From the NCBI GenBank assembly GCA_964555935.1, contig CAZKUN010000291.1:1-10852 (forward strand): a stretch of 10,852 nt of DNA, in the 5' to 3' direction. Shown piece by piece: positions 7,249 through 10,852 of this stretch. The notes under the pieces were generated by a model. That model was not told the origin of the DNA, searched no databases, and saw only the letters and a list, made by a program, of their open reading frames with translations. Position numbers and translations under genes: made by a program. Origin of the DNA: CAZKUN01 sp964555935 (GTDB taxonomy: Bacteria > Armatimonadota > Zipacnadia > Zipacnadales > VGFC01). The stretch's first letter is position 1. The number at the start of each line of letters is the position of its first letter.

Positions 7249-9024
7249 TCACCGCGTCCGTGTTACGATGATGCGCGTCCCGTCGGCGGACCGCACTTGC
7301 ACGCCCTCGAGCGTCAGCAGGCCGTTCTCACTGACCTGAACACTGGCGTCGCTCAACGTGTCACCTGTCGCCTGGTCAATGATCTTGGCCGCGACCTGGT
7401 CGCCCGGCGACCACTCCATGCCCTGCACGCGGCGGGGCGTCACATCGACGGTCACGGGCAGCGATTCAGGCTCAAGCGTCCAAGTCGCTCGCGCCTCATA
7501 GCGTTCTTCGTCGTCCGCGAGAATCTCGAAGTCGAGCCCGCGGCCCATGAACCCGACCGGGTCGCCGCTGTCGGCGGGGCCCTCCCCAGGATCATCATCG
7601 GCGGAGCAGTTGCTGAAGGCCAGGTAGCTCTCATTGAGGGCAAAACGGTGCATCCACGCGAAGCTTGTCTGTCGCCGAACATCGTCGGGCAGGAGCTTTG
7701 CGACCTCGCCGTGCGTGCCCTCGCTCCAAGCCGCAACCATGCCTTGTCGGGCTGCCTGCATGGCGCGGAAGAAGGGCGGGTTCTTGCCCCACGGAATCGA
7801 TCCGTCCTTACGGCCTACAGAGATGACCAGGAATGGAAGATCAACGTCCGCCTGCTGTGCAAAACGCGCTGCATTGAGCTGATCGTGGATCGTTCCATCG
7901 CCGTACGGGGAATCGAGCGCTCCCGTGTAGGCCTCGACGCGGAAGCTGCTGTCGCCGACGGGGCCCTTGCCGTAGGTTACGATCGGCACGTTCGGGGCGA
8001 CGGCTGCGAAGATCTCGGGGTGGCGGAAGGAGAATGACATGGTCCCGCATCCTCCCATCGACCCTCCCGTGCTGTAGGTCCGGTTGCGGTCGGTCTCAAA
8101 CCTCTCCATCACCCAAGCCAGGATCCAGAGCAACCGGCGCTCGGAGTAGTTGACGCACTTCCCCTCGGCCATGAGATTGGGATCGTAGATGTGGTCGCTG
8201 TATCCAAACCAGAACGTGTGGATCGACCGCGTGAGGTGCTGGCATGAGTCTCGTCCCTCCGGGAACATGCGCCCTATCCACGTTCGGTCCGTCGGACGCA
8301 CTGATACTGCATCGTCTCGCGCGTCGGCGCCGAATTTGAACGGCAGGCCGTCTGACCACGCGAGGTCAGCGTCGCCGAATGCCAGCCACTCCATCCCGCC
8401 CCTCCCGGTCTTGGCATGGAGGGTGAGGTCGAGTGGCAGCCCGTCGCCCGCGCCGGGCTCGGGCTTCGCCGCGGGATCGCCTTGCCAGATCGGCTCGATG
8501 GGCGCAACGCTTTGCTCCACGGGCGCCGTCAGGCTGTTGGCGCCCGGCTCAACCGTGTCGGCGCGCTCGCCCGTCGCCTCGTCAACGGCGACGACCGCGA
8601 AGTAGCGCGCGCCCTCGCTTGCCGGCGTCACCGTGTGGACGCTGAGGCCGCTCTGCGGATCGAGTCGCTCGCCGCCCTCTTCGATGACCCAACCGATCGG
8701 CTTGACCTCGGGCTTGTTTCCATCCTCGTCCGGCTTCATCGGCTTGCCATAGGTCTCGGGATGCGCCCACCAGTCCGTCGCTGACGCGGGCGTAATGTGG
8801 TGGTTCGCCACCTCCGCCTCGGACGCGTTGGCCTCAGTGATCGGCTCATCGTGAATCAGCACCTGGAACCGGAGGCCGGCAAGGTCCGCAGGCTCCCGCC
8901 ACGTCAGGAATGTCTGTCCATGGCTGTATCGAGCGCCTAGCTCAGTTGCGATCGGATCTGCCGCCGACTGCGCCATCGGTGCCGCGGCCAGCAGCGCTGA
9001 GACCGCGATGTATCGCGTGAGCAT
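7249..9024 (-). CDS. Secreted alpha/beta-fold esterase with fibronectin-like N-terminal region
   Basis: This is a 591-residue secreted serine hydrolase, probably a carbohydrate esterase. A signal peptide (MLTRYIAVSALLAAAPMAQSA) is followed by a beta-rich region at about 28-170 that opens with GQTFLTWREP and includes FQVLIHDEPIT and GARYFAVVAVDE, a pattern of fibronectin type III-like repeats. The alpha/beta-hydrolase core spans about 195-465: the nucleophile elbow is GGSMGG with Ser322, the probable acid is Asp407 in SVGRKDGSIPW, and the probable base is His438 in EGTHGE. An all-beta tail (about 490-591) follows. The spacing Ser-Asp-His has the order expected for the fold. It starts 6 bases after the GH71/GH99-like gene and ends 23 bases before the GH-A gene, which places it in the middle of that operon. 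I infer that it removes acyl or feruloyl-type esters so the glycosidases can reach the chain; a peptidase or lipase role is less likely in this context. Confidence 0.85.
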   Translation of the reverse strand: MLTRYIAVSALLAAAPMAQSAADPIATELGARYSHGQTFLTWREPADLAGLRFQVLIHDEPITEANASEAEVANHHITPASATDWWAHPETYGKPMKPDEDGNKPEVKPIGWVIEEGGERLDPQSGLSVHTVTPASEGARYFAVVAVDEATGERADTVEPGANSLTAPVEQSVAPIEPIWQGDPAAKPEPGAGDGLPLDLTLHAKTGRGGMEWLAFGDADLAWSDGLPFKFGADARDDAVSVRPTDRTWIGRMFPEGRDSCQHLTRSIHTFWFGYSDHIYDPNLMAEGKCVNYSERRLLWILAWVMERFETDRNRTYSTGGSMGGCGTMSFSFRHPEIFAAVAPNVPIVTYGKGPVGDSSFRVEAYTGALDSPYGDGTIHDQLNAARFAQQADVDLPFLVISVGRKDGSIPWGKNPPFFRAMQAARQGMVAAWSEGTHGEVAKLLPDDVRRQTSFAWMHRFALNESYLAFSNCSADDDPGEGPADSGDPVGFMGRGLDFEILADDEERYEARATWTLEPESLPVTVDVTPRRVQGMEWSPGDQVAAKIIDQATGDTLSDASVQVSENGLLTLEGVQVRSADGTRIIVTRTR

Positions 9025-9030
9025 ATCGAT

Positions 9031-10842
9031 TCACGACTCCTTGTAGCGGAAGTTGAATCGGCCGCTCGGGGCCGCGTCGCCGCTGGTGATGAAGTCCATG
9101 ATGTCTCCCGGCTTCTGCGCGTTGTCGACCCACTTGAAGTCGACCTGCAGCGGTCCGACTCCCAGTGCCAGGTCGGTTCGTGGGATGGCGATCTCAAGCT
9201 GATTGCCGCTCGCGGCATAACTCACGCGGGACACGCGCTCCCACTGCCACCCGCCGAGGCATCGCTCGAGGTTCGTCCGCGACGACCCCACGCCCCGTCG
9301 GTTGACGATATACTGGTAGCCCTCCCAGTTCGGCGTGTCCTCGTCGCCGATCGAGATGAGCAACCACATCCAGTTGCGGTCTGTGTGGGGCGTGAGCGGG
9401 TCTTTCGTCTCAACGTAGAAGTAGAGGCTGTCGGCGTCTCGCGCCGCCTTTGCCGCAACGATGTCGTTGCGCCCTGAAGTGTCGATGTACGGTCCCTCCG
9501 AGCCCCACGCCGGGTGATCTCTGTGCGCCGTGTCGCCCGCGGTATCGAGGAACTCCGGCCCTACGTCGTCCCAGTCGTCGAACTGCCCGTCGATCGCGAT
9601 GGTCTTCGGCTCGGATGGTCTCGGTGGCATCCGAACGCCCTTGAAGCGGCGGATGCCGTCGATCATCTGGTAGTAATAGCCGTCCCCATGGCCGCCCCGC
9701 ATCGGCTCGATGTCGCGGCTGTACTCTTGGCTGTACTGATCGACGAAGATCGAGCCTCCCTCGGGCACGGGTTGGCCGGCGATCGACTGGCTGCCATTGC
9801 TCTCAAAGCGCATCGCCACCCACTCGTTCCACCCAGTGATGAAGATGAACTCTGGATCTATCTCCAGCGCCCGCTCGAATTGCTCGGCGAAGCACAGGCC
9901 GACGTCCGTCTGAAGCTCCTCCGGCGGCGGTTGCTGGCCACCATGAAAGCTCCGTCCGATGTTCGTCGTAGCGTGTTGCGCCACGGCCACGGGCACCTGT
10001 TCGCGGTGCTCGGGATCATCGTGCCATCCCCACTTCTGCGGGTGGTGATCGAGCCACGCCCATTTGTCCTTGCCGTCGCCGAACCACCCGCCGGCGCTCC
10101 AAGCCCACGAGTGGCGGATCGTGAAGAAGTCCACCAGCTCCGCGTCCAGGTCTTCCGGCGGCGTCAGGATGATCGGCTTCCCTCGCCAGCGGAACCACAA
10201 GTCCTCATGCAGACCCTTCGCGTAGAACTCGTCATACAGCTTCCGCACGACCTGGGGCGCGCCTGCGTTCGCCAGGAACCCGATCTGCGGCGTCCGGCCG
10301 CCTTCGTCGCGGATCCCCTGGAAGACCCGACAGATCGTCATGTAGTTCGCGGTGTAGGTCAGGGCGTTCGTGACGTCGCAGAAGATCACGTCAACGCCGG
10401 CCTCGCTGAGCATGTGGGCGTGCTTGCGTATCACCCACTCGTCGTCGGTCAGGTAGTATCCGAAGTGCGGCTCGCCCCACCAGTGGAAGGCGTGCCACGG
10501 GCCCCATTCCTGCTCCCCAGCGAGGATCTTCGTAAGGTCGTACGGGCTCTTGTATTTCTCATCGGTTTTGGGCTGCGTGCCTTGGTCGGGGCGCAGTGCC
10601 GTCGAAGCATCGTACCCATGCGGCCCTATCCACGTAAAGTAGAAGATGCCGACGAACTTGCCATCGCGGGGCGGGCCGCACTCCTCGTGCCCCGGCAACT
10701 CCCGCCCCAGCGCGTCCCTGGCAACCCACGTGTCGCTCTGCGCGTCTCGTCCGTCCCTGAGGTCATCCATCGTCTGGGATCCGCCGATCGCTGTTAGTGT
10801 CAGTGCTGTCAGTGGTACAATACCGGCTGCGGCCCGCCGCAT
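9031..10842 (-). CDS. Secreted GH71/GH99-like glycoside hydrolase with C-terminal CBM9-like module
   Basis: This 603-residue protein is the first visible gene of the minus-strand operon. ATG 10842 is preceded by GAGGA 5 bases upstream, at the edge of the window. A signal peptide with two arginines (MRRAAAGIVPLTALTLTAIGGSQ) comes first. Residues about 60-405 form a probable TIM barrel of the GH71/GH99/WbsX-like type: GKFVGIFYFTWIG (61-73), WGEPHFGYYLTDDEWVIRKH (122-141), AGVDVIFCDVTNA (148-160) and FIFITGWNEW (332-341), followed by EYSRDIEPMRGGHGDGYYYQ (373-392). Glu340 matches the first conserved Glu of GH99, but the second Glu of the EWHE motif is Ala343. Residues about 413-603 resemble a CBM9/DOMON-like sugar-binding module, beginning TIAIDGQFDDWDDV. 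Characterised GH99 enzymes are endo-alpha-mannosidases; this relative may have a different substrate. It lies 6 bases before the esterase start. Confidence 0.85.
   Translation of the reverse strand: MRRAAAGIVPLTALTLTAIGGSQTMDDLRDGRDAQSDTWVARDALGRELPGHEECGPPRDGKFVGIFYFTWIGPHGYDASTALRPDQGTQPKTDEKYKSPYDLTKILAGEQEWGPWHAFHWWGEPHFGYYLTDDEWVIRKHAHMLSEAGVDVIFCDVTNALTYTANYMTICRVFQGIRDEGGRTPQIGFLANAGAPQVVRKLYDEFYAKGLHEDLWFRWRGKPIILTPPEDLDAELVDFFTIRHSWAWSAGGWFGDGKDKWAWLDHHPQKWGWHDDPEHREQVPVAVAQHATTNIGRSFHGGQQPPPEELQTDVGLCFAEQFERALEIDPEFIFITGWNEWVAMRFESNGSQSIAGQPVPEGGSIFVDQYSQEYSRDIEPMRGGHGDGYYYQMIDGIRRFKGVRMPPRPSEPKTIAIDGQFDDWDDVGPEFLDTAGDTAHRDHPAWGSEGPYIDTSGRNDIVAAKAARDADSLYFYVETKDPLTPHTDRNWMWLLISIGDEDTPNWEGYQYIVNRRGVGSSRTNLERCLGGWQWERVSRVSYAASGNQLEIAIPRTDLALGVGPLQVDFKWVDNAQKPGDIMDFITSGDAAPSGRFNFRYKES
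9037..9042 (-). promoter_or_regulatory. Ribosome binding site inside the end of the GH71/GH99-like gene
   Basis: The minus strand reads AAGGAG, which also encodes the Lys-Glu just before the final Ser and TGA of the upstream protein. It lies 12 bases from the ATG at 9024-9022, longer than ideal. With only 6 bases between the genes, translational coupling is more likely than fully independent initiation. Confidence 0.5.
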
Positions 10843-10852
10843 GCAGGTCCTC

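Noticed and set aside
9514..10797. Open frame on the plus strand (427 codons) opposite the GH71/GH99-like gene
   Set aside because: It is antisense to a well-supported gene and has no signal peptide, domain or convincing ribosome binding site.

Overview
The window is a GC-rich bacterial segment made almost entirely of genes for secreted carbohydrate-active enzymes. There are five complete genes and one gene cut by the left edge. No RNA gene, CRISPR array, insertion sequence, transporter, regulator or housekeeping gene is visible. Nearly every product starts with a Sec-type signal peptide and none has a lipoprotein box, so the enzymes probably act in the periplasm or outside the cell. No SusC/SusD pair is present, which argues against a classical Bacteroidetes PUL. 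The domain types (LamG fused to a GH123-like hydrolase, a GH71/GH99-like hydrolase with a CBM9-like tail, a large GH-A hydrolase, and an esterase behind a fibronectin-like region) are typical of Planctomycetota, Verrucomicrobiota, Lentisphaerota, Armatimonadota and similar polysaccharide degraders. The phylum cannot be fixed from this sequence alone.

Layout from right to left along the minus strand: a GH71/GH99-like hydrolase with a C-terminal CBM9-like module (10842-9031), an alpha/beta-fold esterase (9024-7249) and a GH-A clan hydrolase (7225-4670). Their gaps are 6 and 23 bases, so they look like one operon whose promoter lies beyond the right edge. An SGNH/GDSL esterase follows on the plus strand (3287-4630), converging on the operon with 39 bases between the stops. 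Divergent from it is a second minus-strand unit: a LamG-containing GH123-like protein (3144-232), then after 5 bases a truncated secreted protein (226 to the left edge). The 142 bases at 3145-3286 are the only substantial non-coding stretch and should hold the divergent promoters.

The genes fit a locus for stripping and cutting a decorated (acylated) polysaccharide or host glycan: two unrelated serine esterases remove ester groups, three glycoside hydrolase-like proteins cut the chain, and LamG and CBM9-like modules bind glycan. The substrate cannot be read from the sequence. The most notable points are that the GH99-like protein keeps only the first Glu of the usual EWHE pair, that the LamG protein is unusually rich in cysteine for a secreted protein, and that two ribosome binding sites sit inside the last codons of the preceding gene.
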